Shown: positions 56,126-64,000 of the stretch, piece after piece
How the letters are laid out: every line of letters starts with the position of its first letter
Numbering within the stretch: the first letter of the stretch is position 1
From: Romboutsia maritimum
Lineage (GTDB): Bacteria > Bacillota > Clostridia > Peptostreptococcales > Peptostreptococcaceae
Direction: 5' to 3'
Assembly (NCBI RefSeq): GCF_002251085.2
Contig: NZ_NOJZ02000003.1
Span: 1 to 64,000 of the forward strand
Length of the DNA stretch: 64,000 nucleotides
The notes under the pieces: generated by a model
The model's database searches: none
What the model was told of the DNA's origin: nothing
Seen by the model: only the letters and a program-made list of their open reading frames with translations
Position numbers and translations under genes: made by a program

Positions 56126-57352
56126 TTAATACTTCATAAAAGTTATAGAAAAATCAGTCCCGACTCCCTTCTCACTTCTAACATCTATATACCCATTATG
56201 AGATTCAATAATTGACTTAGATATTGCCATTCCTATCCCTACTGAATATTTTTTATTTGAAGTCTTACTTTTATAAAATCTATTAAATATTTTTGTTATT
56301 TCACCTTGTTCTATCCCCTCACCCGTATCTTCAATTGTTACTTTATAAAAGGCAGGACTTCTTATTAAATATACCTTCACACTTCCGTCTTTTGGTGTAT
56401 GTTCTATACAATTTTTTATAATATTATTAAAAGCCTCTTTTAACCAAAATTTATCTTGATTTAATATAATATCCTCACAATCATCTAATTCTAATTTAAC
56501 ATCTCTTTCTTTTGCAAACTCTTCAAAACTATGTACTACTTCTTTTATAGTTTTATTTAAACTTTCTTCTTTTTTACAAAACTCAACTGTATTTGCATCT
56601 AATTTTGCTAGTTTTAATATGCTTTGAATCATTAAATTCATATTATCAAGTTGAGTACTGTTATCTTTTAAAAATTTTACTCTTTGCTCTTCTGTTATCT
56701 TTCTATTTAGTAATATATCATTGTATAAAATCATAGTAGCCAGTTTTGTTTTCAACTGATGAGATATATTTTGTAATAAATCTACTAAATGTTGCTTTTC
56801 TTTTTGAGTATTACTAATATTATTCTTGATTATTCTTCTAATATTTGAAAATTCTACTGCTAATTTTGAAAAATCACCTTCTCTATCTTCATTTATTAGA
56901 TAAGTATAATCCTCATCAAGTATCTTACTTGCTGCTAGTGTTAATCTTCTTATCTTTTTAAAAAATTTAGCATATTGTAGATAATTTAATATAATCAATA
57001 AGCAGGATAAGATAAAACTTAATTCTATTATACCAAATTTACTAGCCAAATTTGGAAATAGGCTATTGTTAAGTGTAGTACTTATACCATATTGTTTTAA
57101 AGTAGCACGAGCTAATTCCTTATCTTTTTCATTAATATTTTTAGTTACTAATGGAATTATATCTTTTTCTAATTCTGGATTAAGAGTTACCGTTTTTAAT
57201 ATTATACTACCAATTATATCAATGTAATCTTGCTTTTGTTTTTGAATATAGTTATTATACATCCAAAGTTGAAGTGTCATAAAAATAGTAAGGATTAAAG
57301 TCAACATCACCGTACTTCTTTTAGCTTCTTGATTAATAAAAATTTTATTCAA
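56126..57352 (-). CDS. Sensor histidine kinase with extracytoplasmic loop
   Basis: 408 residues. Membrane helices at about 13-32 and 106-124 with a loop of about 70 residues, a linker, then H box NISHQLKTKLATMILYND (His about 197), N box NNIIKNCIEHTPKDG, G box VTIEDTGEGIEQGEI and VGIGMAISKSIIESHNG. The Pro that follows the phospho-His in most kinases (HELKTP) is Lys here. Two bp after the regulator gene; pairs with it. Confidence 0.93.
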   Translation of the reverse strand: MNKIFINQEAKRSTVMLTLILTIFMTLQLWMYNNYIQKQKQDYIDIIGSIILKTVTLNPELEKDIIPLVTKNINEKDKELARATLKQYGISTTLNNSLFPNLASKFGIIELSFILSCLLIILNYLQYAKFFKKIRRLTLAASKILDEDYTYLINEDREGDFSKLAVEFSNIRRIIKNNISNTQKEKQHLVDLLQNISHQLKTKLATMILYNDILLNRKITEEQRVKFLKDNSTQLDNMNLMIQSILKLAKLDANTVEFCKKEESLNKTIKEVVHSFEEFAKERDVKLELDDCEDIILNQDKFWLKEAFNNIIKNCIEHTPKDGSVKVYLIRSPAFYKVTIEDTGEGIEQGEITKIFNRFYKSKTSNKKYSVGIGMAISKSIIESHNGYIDVRSEKGVGTDFSITFMKY

Positions 57353-57354
57353 TA

Positions 57355-58047
57355 TTACTCACTCCTTACTTCAACATCCCATTTATAACCTAGTCCGCGT
57401 TTGGTCGTAATGTATTTTGGATTTTTAGGATTATCTTCTATTTTTTCTCTTAGCCTTTTTATATAAACAGATAATGTATTTTCATCAAAGAAAATTTCTT
57501 CGCTACTTGTAACACTGCTAAGAATATCATCTCTTCTTAAGCTGCTAAAAGGCTTTTTCATAAATAGTATTAATAATTTGTATTCTAATGCTGTTAGGTT
57601 TAAAAGTTCTTTTTTCTTATATACATTAGTTGTAGTTAAGTTAACAGTTATATCACTGCTTATTAAAGTATTCTTTAATTCTTTAGCTTTATTTGAACGT
57701 AACTGCACTTTAATTCTAGCTAGTAATTCTCCTACTCCAAATGGCTTTGTTAAATAATCATTACCACCTAATTCTAGTCCTAAAACAATATTTACTTCAT
57801 CATCTAGTGCTGTTAGAAATATAATTGGTATACTTGATGCTTCTCTAACATATTTACAAAAATCATATCCGTTTCCATCTGGTAGATTTACATCTAATAG
57901 TATTAAATTAAAGTCTTCTTTAGAAAAGTAGTTTTTAGCTTCACTAATAGTGCACGCTCTTGTTATATTGTATCCCTCATCAATTAAAGAAAATTCTAGA
58001 GCATAACCTAATGCAACATCATCTTCTACAAATAGTATTTTAACCAT
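57355..58047 (-). CDS. OmpR/PhoB-type response regulator
   Basis: 230 residues. Receiver with VEDD, phospho-Asp in LILLDVNLPDGNGYDF, Lys in NDYLTKPFGVGELLARI; winged helix LLNLTALEYKLLILFMKKPF ... LSVYIKRLREKIEDNPKNPKYITTKRGLGYKW. 79 bp after the C39-peptidase gene, likely in the same transcript. Candidate binder of the 58-bp box at 59071 and 63133. Confidence 0.95.
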   Translation of the reverse strand: MVKILFVEDDVALGYALEFSLIDEGYNITRACTISEAKNYFSKEDFNLILLDVNLPDGNGYDFCKYVREASSIPIIFLTALDDEVNIVLGLELGGNDYLTKPFGVGELLARIKVQLRSNKAKELKNTLISSDITVNLTTTNVYKKKELLNLTALEYKLLILFMKKPFSSLRRDDILSSVTSSEEIFFDENTLSVYIKRLREKIEDNPKNPKYITTKRGLGYKWDVEVRSE

Positions 58048-58126
58048 AAAAAATCATCCTCTCTTTTATTATATTACTCTGATAATCTCAATTATAAGTA
58101 AAGGTGTTATAGATTTGTATGTTTAA

Positions 58127-58972
58127 CTATATTCTATCAAAAGCCCATAGATTTTTACTCTCTTTCATAAATACATCTATATCCCATGTTTTTTCACTTT
58201 TAATTTTACTATTAGAATCATTAACAATTATCTTTCCATCATTGCTAATACCTGATAACACAATAAAGTGACCTTCACTCGTAAATTCACCTGAGCCCAT
58301 ACTAGCTATTATAGGGTGTCCATTTTGTAGATTTGATATAATAATGCTTTCACTTAAGCTTATTTCTCTTCCCATTATACCAAAATGTTTTGCACCTTCA
58401 ATCATAATACTCCATTTTGTTCCTACTTTATTTACTAAGTATCCATTTTTTCTGCTATAATTTGCGACAGCCTTAGGGTTAATATCTGTATTACCTGTAA
58501 GTCCCACAGCTACCATTGCTAAAGAAGTAGGTCCACATCCATTGACAGCAATAAATTCATCTCCATATTTATCATATCCCCATCTTTTATCCCATTGTAA
58601 AAATAAAGGAATTTCACCTTTTTTATAATCTTCTTTTACAGATATATCACCTCTGACTATTTTCTTAGTATATTTAGGATAATCTGCCACAAAATCTATT
58701 GCCTCTATGTTGTTAGATGCAAGATTTACTAATGATATTGGATATAAATTTATATTATTTAAGATTTGCTTAATTTTTGGATATTCTTTTGAATTTTCTA
58801 CCAATATTTTTTTATTTATATCATTGGTGTTTAATATATTAGATTTTAATTTTTCATAATTGTATTCTACCAACATACTATATGCTATAAAAGCCATAAC
58901 AGTTATCAATATAAATAATATTGCATATTTTAATTTATATTTATTTTGCATCGATCTTATTTTGTACGTCAT
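58127..58972 (-). CDS. C39-like (papain-fold) cysteine peptidase, membrane anchored
   Basis: 281 residues. N-terminal signal anchor (YAILFILITVMAFIAYSMLV), linker of about 85 residues, then a peptidase C39-like domain: LQWDKRWGYDKYG, catalytic Cys in AVNGCGPTSLAMVAVG (about residue 147), His in EGHFIVLSGI and Asn/Asp in KIIVNDSNS. Outside-facing. Acts probably on wall or peptide substrates. First gene of the unit peptidase - regulator - kinase, behind the 58-bp box. Confidence 0.85.
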   Translation of the reverse strand: MTYKIRSMQNKYKLKYAILFILITVMAFIAYSMLVEYNYEKLKSNILNTNDINKKILVENSKEYPKIKQILNNINLYPISLVNLASNNIEAIDFVADYPKYTKKIVRGDISVKEDYKKGEIPLFLQWDKRWGYDKYGDEFIAVNGCGPTSLAMVAVGLTGNTDINPKAVANYSRKNGYLVNKVGTKWSIMIEGAKHFGIMGREISLSESIIISNLQNGHPIIASMGSGEFTSEGHFIVLSGISNDGKIIVNDSNSKIKSEKTWDIDVFMKESKNLWAFDRI

Positions 58973-59070
58973 TTTAGCCTCCTGCTGTATTTTATTGCAA
59001 TCTAAATTTATATATTTTCTTAATTAATCATTACTACAATCTATATTTTATCTTATATTTATAATTAAAA

Positions 59071-59128
59071 CCATAGCGCCAAACTTACAATATAGATATT
59101 AATCTTACTTGTTAGTAATATTTATATA
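59071..59128 (-). promoter_or_regulatory. 58-bp conserved upstream box, copy 1
   Basis: 48 of 58 bases match the box at 63133 without gaps, including CTTACTTGTTAGTAA and AAACTTACA. It lies about 100 nt upstream of the C39-peptidase start. Probably bound by the adjacent OmpR-type regulator (inference). Confidence 0.65.
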
Positions 59129-59134
59129 AAGCGA

Positions 59135-59170
59135 AAAAGCCGTACTGATTACTTAATCAATACGGCTTTC
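59135..59170. terminator. Terminator of the MacB-like ABC operon
   Basis: AAAAGCCGTACTGATT pairs with AATCAATACGGCTTT around ACTT-type loop bases, with T-rich sequence on the minus strand. Confidence 0.8.
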
Positions 59171-59209
59171 ATCTAAAGTTTTTGTAGACACTACCCTTAA
59201 CTGTTGCTG

Positions 59210-61636
59210 TTAACCTTCCCTTATTGCTTCGATTACATTATCTTTTTCAATTTTTCTCATAGGTATTAAAGTTGATAAGAAACTTATTATTATTGACACA
59301 ACAATAGTTATAATACATAGTTTTAAAGGTAATCTCCATGCAAGCCCTACTATATCTTCTAAAACATCATATATGATATAAGTAAACCCACATCCAGCTA
59401 TAGAACCTATAATTCCACCAACTAAACCATAGAATACTCCTTCGTACATTATCATTTTCTTTAAGTCTTTTTGAGACATACCTATAGATTTTAGTACTGA
59501 CGATTCTTTTCTTCTTAGTGTTATATTCATTGTGATTGTATTTATAATGTTTATACTACTTATTAAAGTAATTACAGTCATAAACCCATATACTAGTACT
59601 TGTATTAATAAAACACCACTTTTTTGAGTAGCATTAGCATCTACCCAGTCTACCATACTATAATCTTGATTATCTTCTATCATGTTATAAATTTCTTCAT
59701 AATTTTTTAGATGTAATTCTGAGTCTTCTAAATCAATTGCTATATTAGCTATTTCAACCTCTTTATTTGTTAAATTCTTTCTAACTGTATCTGTTGTTAT
59801 CAAAGATAAAGCATTTTTAGAAACTTCTCTTTCAAATATATTTTTTTCAATAATTCCCATTACTTTTACCTTATGTTCTTTACTATATTCATCAATTATA
59901 GTTATTTCATCATTTACTTTGTAGTTAGTTAATTTTCCTGTATATCTTTTCTTAGTAGTGTTATCTGTTGCAACTCCGTTAGATACTAGTATTACACCAT
60001 TTTGAGAGTTTATATCATTAATATTAATGTCTCCACTTATTAAATATTTCTTTAAAGCATCTAGCGTCACTTTATTATACACATTAATCCTAGTATGCAT
60101 AAATTCCTTCAGGCTACCATTAAGATTTTCTATTTCATATATATCTCCAGCTTCTTTAGCCTTTTTATCTGCACTAATTTCTAGGTCCCCAGATATTGTT
60201 GGATATTTTAAATAAACTTTATTAACATTATCTAAGTTACTAATTCTAGGTATTAAATCTTTATCAACTTTGCTGTTATCAAATTCTGAGTTAGTTCCAA
60301 TTTCTAACTCTATATTTTGATACTCATAGTTTGTACCTTTTAGCATTATTGCATCCTGTACTAATGTTGTAAATGTAATAAATAAAGTTGCACTTACTAC
60401 AACCGACAATATCATTACAGTACATCTTTTAGGATTACGTCCTATATTTTTAAGAGCCATTAATACCTTAAAATTAAGTATTTTATTTAGTGTTTTATTT
60501 TTTATCTTTTTTATAGACTCCTTTTTTATTGCCACTCTACTACTAATAGCAACTAATGGTGATATGTTACCTACATATCTAGCTGGTAAAAAACTCGATA
60601 TATACACTGCTATTATAGTTATAATAGCACTAACAGCTAGTGTCTTTATATCAATACTTACAATTGAAATAGGAGTATTTTCCTTCATTAATAACTCTAA
60701 GACTCTCTGTAGTGCATATATAGTACCTATACTTATAACAATACCAATAGGAATTGCTATTATTAATAATATTGTGGCTTCTCTAAATACAATAGCTCTA
60801 ATTTGTTTTTTAGTTGCCCCTATACTTCTAAGCAATCCGAATTTCTTCATTCTCTCTGCTACATTTATTTGGAAAGAATTATATATAACTATAATCGTTG
60901 CTATGACTACTATAGAAATTACAATTCCTGTAAGAGCTACCATAGACTTATTTGAGTCTTCTTGATATATCCTTGTTAAAGAATGGTTTTCTTCTATATT
61001 TTCTTTTTCACTCAAAGATTTTAATGTTTTAAGTGTTTGGTCAAATTCACCTTTAGGATTTATTTCTGCTATTAATTGACCATCTTTTTTATTTTGATCA
61101 AATATAATAGCTCTACTTGTTTTTTTGCGTTGCATAGATTCATACGTTTTTAAGAAACCTACAATTTTATATTCCTTTTTATCTATAGTTATTTTATCAC
61201 CAAGTTTTAAATTAAAATTAATATGTGGCTTAGTCCATTCATCTATACATACTTCATCACTTTTAGTCGGCATCCTACCTTCTTTTAATACGTATTTTAA
61301 TATTTCACTAGCTCCACTATCAACAAATTGTTCTTGTAGAGTAATATTTTTGTATTTTATTTCATCTCCCATCGATACATTTCCATAATGCAATATATTA
61401 GGATTGTTTTTTACTTTACTTAATATATCATCATTATATGTTTTATACATTAGGTGAAAGGATGTACCTTGCTCTTGTTTAGTTTGTTCAATTTGAGATT
61501 TTTCTGTCCCTTTCATAAATAGCCCCATTGTTGAAATAAGAGCTAAAGATAGTATAATTCCTATAAGTGTTAATATTGTACGTTTTTTATTTTGCTTAAT
61601 ATATCTATTACTCACTGTTTTATAATTTTTTATCAA
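59210..61636 (-). CDS. FtsX/MacB-type ABC permease
   Basis: 808 residues with the two-part layout of peptide-sensing/efflux permeases: N-terminal helix (TILTLIGIILSLALISTMGLF), extracytoplasmic domain, FtsX block at about 230-370 (RMKKFGLLRSIGATKKQIR), second extracytoplasmic domain, final FtsX block (SSVLKSIGMSQKDLKKMI). The start is TTG 61636, 9 nt after AAGGAGGTG. Follows its ATPase by 21 bp. Exports or detaches antimicrobial peptides by family analogy. Confidence 0.9.
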   Translation of the reverse strand: MIKNYKTVSNRYIKQNKKRTILTLIGIILSLALISTMGLFMKGTEKSQIEQTKQEQGTSFHLMYKTYNDDILSKVKNNPNILHYGNVSMGDEIKYKNITLQEQFVDSGASEILKYVLKEGRMPTKSDEVCIDEWTKPHINFNLKLGDKITIDKKEYKIVGFLKTYESMQRKKTSRAIIFDQNKKDGQLIAEINPKGEFDQTLKTLKSLSEKENIEENHSLTRIYQEDSNKSMVALTGIVISIVVIATIIVIYNSFQINVAERMKKFGLLRSIGATKKQIRAIVFREATILLIIAIPIGIVISIGTIYALQRVLELLMKENTPISIVSIDIKTLAVSAIITIIAVYISSFLPARYVGNISPLVAISSRVAIKKESIKKIKNKTLNKILNFKVLMALKNIGRNPKRCTVMILSVVVSATLFITFTTLVQDAIMLKGTNYEYQNIELEIGTNSEFDNSKVDKDLIPRISNLDNVNKVYLKYPTISGDLEISADKKAKEAGDIYEIENLNGSLKEFMHTRINVYNKVTLDALKKYLISGDININDINSQNGVILVSNGVATDNTTKKRYTGKLTNYKVNDEITIIDEYSKEHKVKVMGIIEKNIFEREVSKNALSLITTDTVRKNLTNKEVEIANIAIDLEDSELHLKNYEEIYNMIEDNQDYSMVDWVDANATQKSGVLLIQVLVYGFMTVITLISSINIINTITMNITLRRKESSVLKSIGMSQKDLKKMIMYEGVFYGLVGGIIGSIAGCGFTYIIYDVLEDIVGLAWRLPLKLCIITIVVSIIISFLSTLIPMRKIEKDNVIEAIREG

Positions 61637-61657
61637 CTATGCACACCTCCTTGCGTC

Positions 61658-62341
61658 TTAGTTATCTATTTTCGTGTCTTTTATTATTTCACCATCATCT
61701 ATAGTAATAACTCTATCTGCCATAGTAGCTATATTTGTATCATGAGTTATTAATATCAGTGTTTGATTAAACTTTTTAGCTGTAAACTTTAAAAGTTCAA
61801 TAACTTCTCTAGTGTTCTTAGAATCTAAATTACCCGTTGGCTCATCTGCAAGTACTATACTTGGTTTATTTACAAGAGCTCGTCCTATTGATACTCTTTG
61901 TTGCTGTCCTCCTGATAGTTCTGATGGTAGATGGTTTCTTCTATCATTAAGATTCAGTATGTTTATTATTTCGTCTAAATAATTTTTATCTACCTTTTCA
62001 TTGTCTAATACAACTGGTAACTCAATATTTTCTTCTACATCAAGTACTGGTATTAGGTTAAAGAACTGGAATACAAACCCTATTTTTCTTCTTCTAAATA
62101 TTGATAATTCATCATCGTTGTAATCATATATGCTTTTTTCATCTATAACAACTTTTCCGCTGGTTGGTCTATCTAGTCCCCCAAGTAAGTGAAGTAATGT
62201 ACTCTTCCCAGAACCCGATGCTCCTATTATAGCTACGAATTCACCTTCGTTTATTGATAAATTTATATTTTTTAGTGCTTCAACCTTATTATCGCCTTCA
62301 CCATAAGTTTTTGTTAGGTTTTCAATTCTTAGAATTTCCAT
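61658..62341 (-). CDS. ABC transporter ATP-binding protein (MacB/LolD type)
   Basis: 227 residues. Walker A GASGSGKSTLLH, signature ELSGGQQQRVSIGRAL, Walker B IVLADEPTGNLDSKN, ITHDTNIA. Close relative of the 42917-43615 ATPase. Middle gene of accessory protein - ATPase - permease. Confidence 0.95.
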   Translation of the reverse strand: MEILRIENLTKTYGEGDNKVEALKNINLSINEGEFVAIIGASGSGKSTLLHLLGGLDRPTSGKVVIDEKSIYDYNDDELSIFRRRKIGFVFQFFNLIPVLDVEENIELPVVLDNEKVDKNYLDEIINILNLNDRRNHLPSELSGGQQQRVSIGRALVNKPSIVLADEPTGNLDSKNTREVIELLKFTAKKFNQTLILITHDTNIATMADRVITIDDGEIIKDTKIDN

Positions 62342-62353
62342 AGTTTATCTCCT

Positions 62354-63073
62354 CTACTTTTCTATATTTGCATAATTTATCTCTATAATTTGTGTGCTTA
62401 TTAATTTCTTGTTGATTTCTTCTTTGTCTTTTGCATTTCTTAGGTCTTTTTTTCCTTTAGCAAATCTTATTAAGCTCATATCCTTTTCTTTATCTTCTAT
62501 AGATTTATAAGTTTCATCATCTGTTACTATTAATCCACCTTGTTCTGACGGGTAATATCCTATCCATGAATAACTCCCATATTCTAATGATATATTTTTT
62601 CCATTTATCTCTAATTTCGCATCTTTATTTTCCATTCCAAAGTATATAGTTTTATCTGTCTCTATATTTGGTATACTTTCAAGAATCGTTGTCTGTATAC
62701 TTCCATCCTCTGTGCCTTTCTTAACACGTAATACTTGATCTTTTAGCATTTCTTTCGCTGTATCTTTTGTTATTAATAAAAATTTACTTTCACCTGTTAA
62801 TTCTTTTCCATCTTTACTAATAAACGGTTCTCCTTTTTCATCTAACATTTTCACTTTATTTGTAACTGTTTTATATTTATAATCTTTTGCATATTTTGTA
62901 TTATCTTTATAGATTTCTTTTGCCTTGTCTACATTTTCTTTTTCTCCACTTACTAATAATGCATTAAATGGTCTAGCTGGACCTTGTAAATGATATTTAA
63001 GTCCTTGTTGTACTCCTACTCCTAATAACAAAATTGCTACAATTCCTATAATTAATTTACCTGTTTTTTTCAT
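62354..63073 (-). CDS. Membrane-anchored accessory protein of the ABC operon
   Basis: 239 residues from ATG 63073, which has AAAGGAGA at 7-8 nt; the longer frame to 63136 lacks a site. Signal anchor KLIIGIVAILLLGVGV, then a hydrophilic domain of about 215 residues with repeated Lys/Asp/Glu. No family recognised. First gene of the ABC operon and behind the 58-bp box; probably an extracellular partner that binds the substrate peptide (inference). Confidence 0.65.
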   Translation of the reverse strand: MKKTGKLIIGIVAILLLGVGVQQGLKYHLQGPARPFNALLVSGEKENVDKAKEIYKDNTKYAKDYKYKTVTNKVKMLDEKGEPFISKDGKELTGESKFLLITKDTAKEMLKDQVLRVKKGTEDGSIQTTILESIPNIETDKTIYFGMENKDAKLEINGKNISLEYGSYSWIGYYPSEQGGLIVTDDETYKSIEDKEKDMSLIRFAKGKKDLRNAKDKEEINKKLISTQIIEINYANIEK

Positions 63074-63132
63074 AAGTAAAATCTCCTTTTTTATTTTCTT
63101 ATATATAATATACTCTATATATGCTTTGCATA

Positions 63133-63190
63133 CCATGACGTTAAACTTACATTAACTATATAAATCTTACTTGTTAGTAAGATTTATATA
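63133..63190 (-). promoter_or_regulatory. 58-bp conserved upstream box, copy 2, with long palindrome
   Basis: Matches the box at 59071 (48/58). In this copy the right half is extended to a palindrome, AACTATATAAATCTTACT against AGTAAGATTTATATAGTT around TGTT (63153-63192). Located 59 nt upstream of ATG 63073. Confidence 0.7.
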
Positions 63191-63217
63191 GTTAATTCCT
63201 AAATTTTTATCTTAACT

Positions 63218-63241
63218 AAAAAAATGACCTATAAATAGGTC
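63218..63241. terminator. Terminator of the zinc-ribbon gene
   Basis: GACCTATTTATAGGTC followed by ATTTTTTT on the minus strand, 15 nt after the stop codon of 63256. Confidence 0.7.
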
Positions 63242-63255
63242 ACCTTAACTGACAC

Positions 63256-63489
63256 CTAACGGTTGTCAGTTTTTTTGTATTCAAACTTAGCTCTACAGTT
63301 AGGGCATACTAGTTCTGGCATAGATTCATCTTCTAGCGCAGCTATCACTCCTTCATTAAAGAATATATCTTGTCTAAACTCTTGTATTAGAAATTCTGGA
63401 ACTCCTTTTTCAAATCCGCAGGATTTACATCCATAGTTATATAGTTTCTGTCCTATACTCATTTCATCTAATTCTTTTAACATTTTCAT
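63256..63489 (-). CDS. Small zinc-ribbon protein (77 aa)
   Basis: Two Cys pairs, CKSCGF (about residue 21) and CPNCRAKF (about 62), likely bind one zinc; the middle is helical and acidic. No family recognised. AGGAGA precedes the ATG. It lies beside a decayed transposase and may be a passenger or an ordinary house gene. Confidence 0.6.
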   Translation of the reverse strand: MKMLKELDEMSIGQKLYNYGCKSCGFEKGVPEFLIQEFRQDIFFNEGVIAALEDESMPELVCPNCRAKFEYKKTDNR

Positions 63490-63584
63490 ATCTCCTAAAC
63501 ACTATTTCATTATTAGTAATTATACACTATTTGTATATTTGAGTATAGCAAAGCTAGGCTATCGCCTATTTTTTAATAGCCATT

Positions 63585-64000
63585 TTAAAACAATTCTAAT
63601 TGTTCAAATATATATTCTTCAATTTCTTTTTTTCCTATGCCATCATCTACTACTATTGCATAATTTGATTTATCTAATGTATCATATATAATTCCATATT
63701 TATGATGCCAAACTTCCCATAAAACCATATAATTTCCACAATTTGTACACTTAAACAGATTCGCTCCAAATGTTTCTATTAATCGTTCTTTAAAGCTCAT
63801 TTTTCTTACGTTATTTTTTTCAATTATCTAATATATATTCCTTTGTTTAATGAAATTATATAATTTTATTATTTCTATACTTAGTTTCTTTTTAACTCTA
63901 GCATACAATCCATATCGCCTTACGACTCTAAATCCCTTCGCGTATATGTGTTGTGTTAATTTCCCTATAAATTCTAAAACATCTATTGTTATAGTTACTC
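63585..64000 (-). pseudogene. IS91-like (Y2) transposase, C-terminal part, with in-frame stop
   Basis: From the right edge the frame reads TIDVLEFIGKLTQHIYAKGF then RVVRRYGLYARVKKK, the typical segment of IS91-type transposases (EFIGRL-QHIP-KGF--VR-YG-Y). TAG at 63830-63828 interrupts it, after which the same frame continues to MSFKERLIETFGANLFKC then TNCGNYMVLWEVWHHKYG, the zinc-ribbon tail of the family. The residual 71-residue frame (63585-63800) is therefore not an independent gene. The N-terminal catalytic part is off the window. Confidence 0.75.

Noticed and set aside
48629-63073. Homology between the anchored proteins at 48629 and 62354
   Set aside because: Similar layout (signal anchor plus charged domain) but no convincing residue alignment by eye; kept as a remark only.

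Overview
This is a strongly AT-rich window. Its low-GC clostridial gene content suggests a Peptostreptococcaceae anaerobe of the Clostridioides/Paraclostridium/Romboutsia/Terrisporobacter type: sigma-54 regulators, NhaC antiporters, a CoA-disulfide-reductase-like enzyme, a CD3324-family small protein and many efflux ABC systems. Almost every gene is on the minus strand. Only a DUF5692 membrane protein, a cupin, a DUF6512 protein, a small toxin-like peptide and one gene remnant read on the plus strand. No rRNA, tRNA or CRISPR array was seen.

Layout. 1-1030: right part of an IS3-family element. 1093-8563: a sigma-54 regulon. A PAS/AAA+ activator sits between two -24/-12 promoters, one driving an aminotransferase, an NhaC antiporter and a small membrane protein, the other a glutaredoxin-like protein upstream of a CoA-disulfide reductase. 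Repeated AACCC/GGGTT boxes upstream of both promoters look like activator sites. 8831-10471: a beheaded MotB gene and a protein made of three 104-residue repeats. 10742-14516: a hypB - large Fe-S/FAD oxidoreductase - hypA operon. 14755-18388: DUF5692, DUF6483, SelO and a cupin. 18526-24373: a giant leucine-rich-repeat protein with an SBBP beta-propeller protein. 24668-30008: chemotaxis receptor, Cu/Zn-SOD-like protein, CarD regulator and UppP. 30279-33256: a damaged HEPN/MNT toxin-antitoxin pair, an ABC-F gene broken in its Walker A motif, and a CD3324-family gene with a possible leader peptide. 33528-36986: an ECF sigma factor operon with an ABC exporter. 37275-42464: a second copy of the sigma-54 activator/aminotransferase/NhaC module. 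42917-50037: LytTR two-component system, MacB-like ABC transporter, TraX-like protein. 50339-51987: macrolide-type glycosyltransferase and an XRE-AbrB regulator. 52214-52513: a type I toxin-antitoxin-like cassette. 52596-56013: a PadR-controlled ABC-2 exporter with three operator copies. 56126-63188: an OmpR-type two-component system with a C39-like peptidase and a MacB-like ABC transporter, joined by a shared 58-bp upstream box. 63585-64000: a decayed IS91-like transposase.

The main themes are peptide/drug defence (four exporter systems, two two-component systems, PadR, ECF, ABC-F, UppP, glycosyltransferase) and sigma-54-controlled amino-acid/sulfur metabolism. The strongest unusual signals are (i) the toxin-like peptide with an antisense terminator inside its reading frame and mRNA ends that can pair with each other; (ii) an RNA-like element of about 50 nt found between stop codon and terminator hairpin of many unrelated minus-strand genes; (iii) the sigma-54 promoters with periodic upstream boxes; and (iv) several gene scars that can be read at base resolution.
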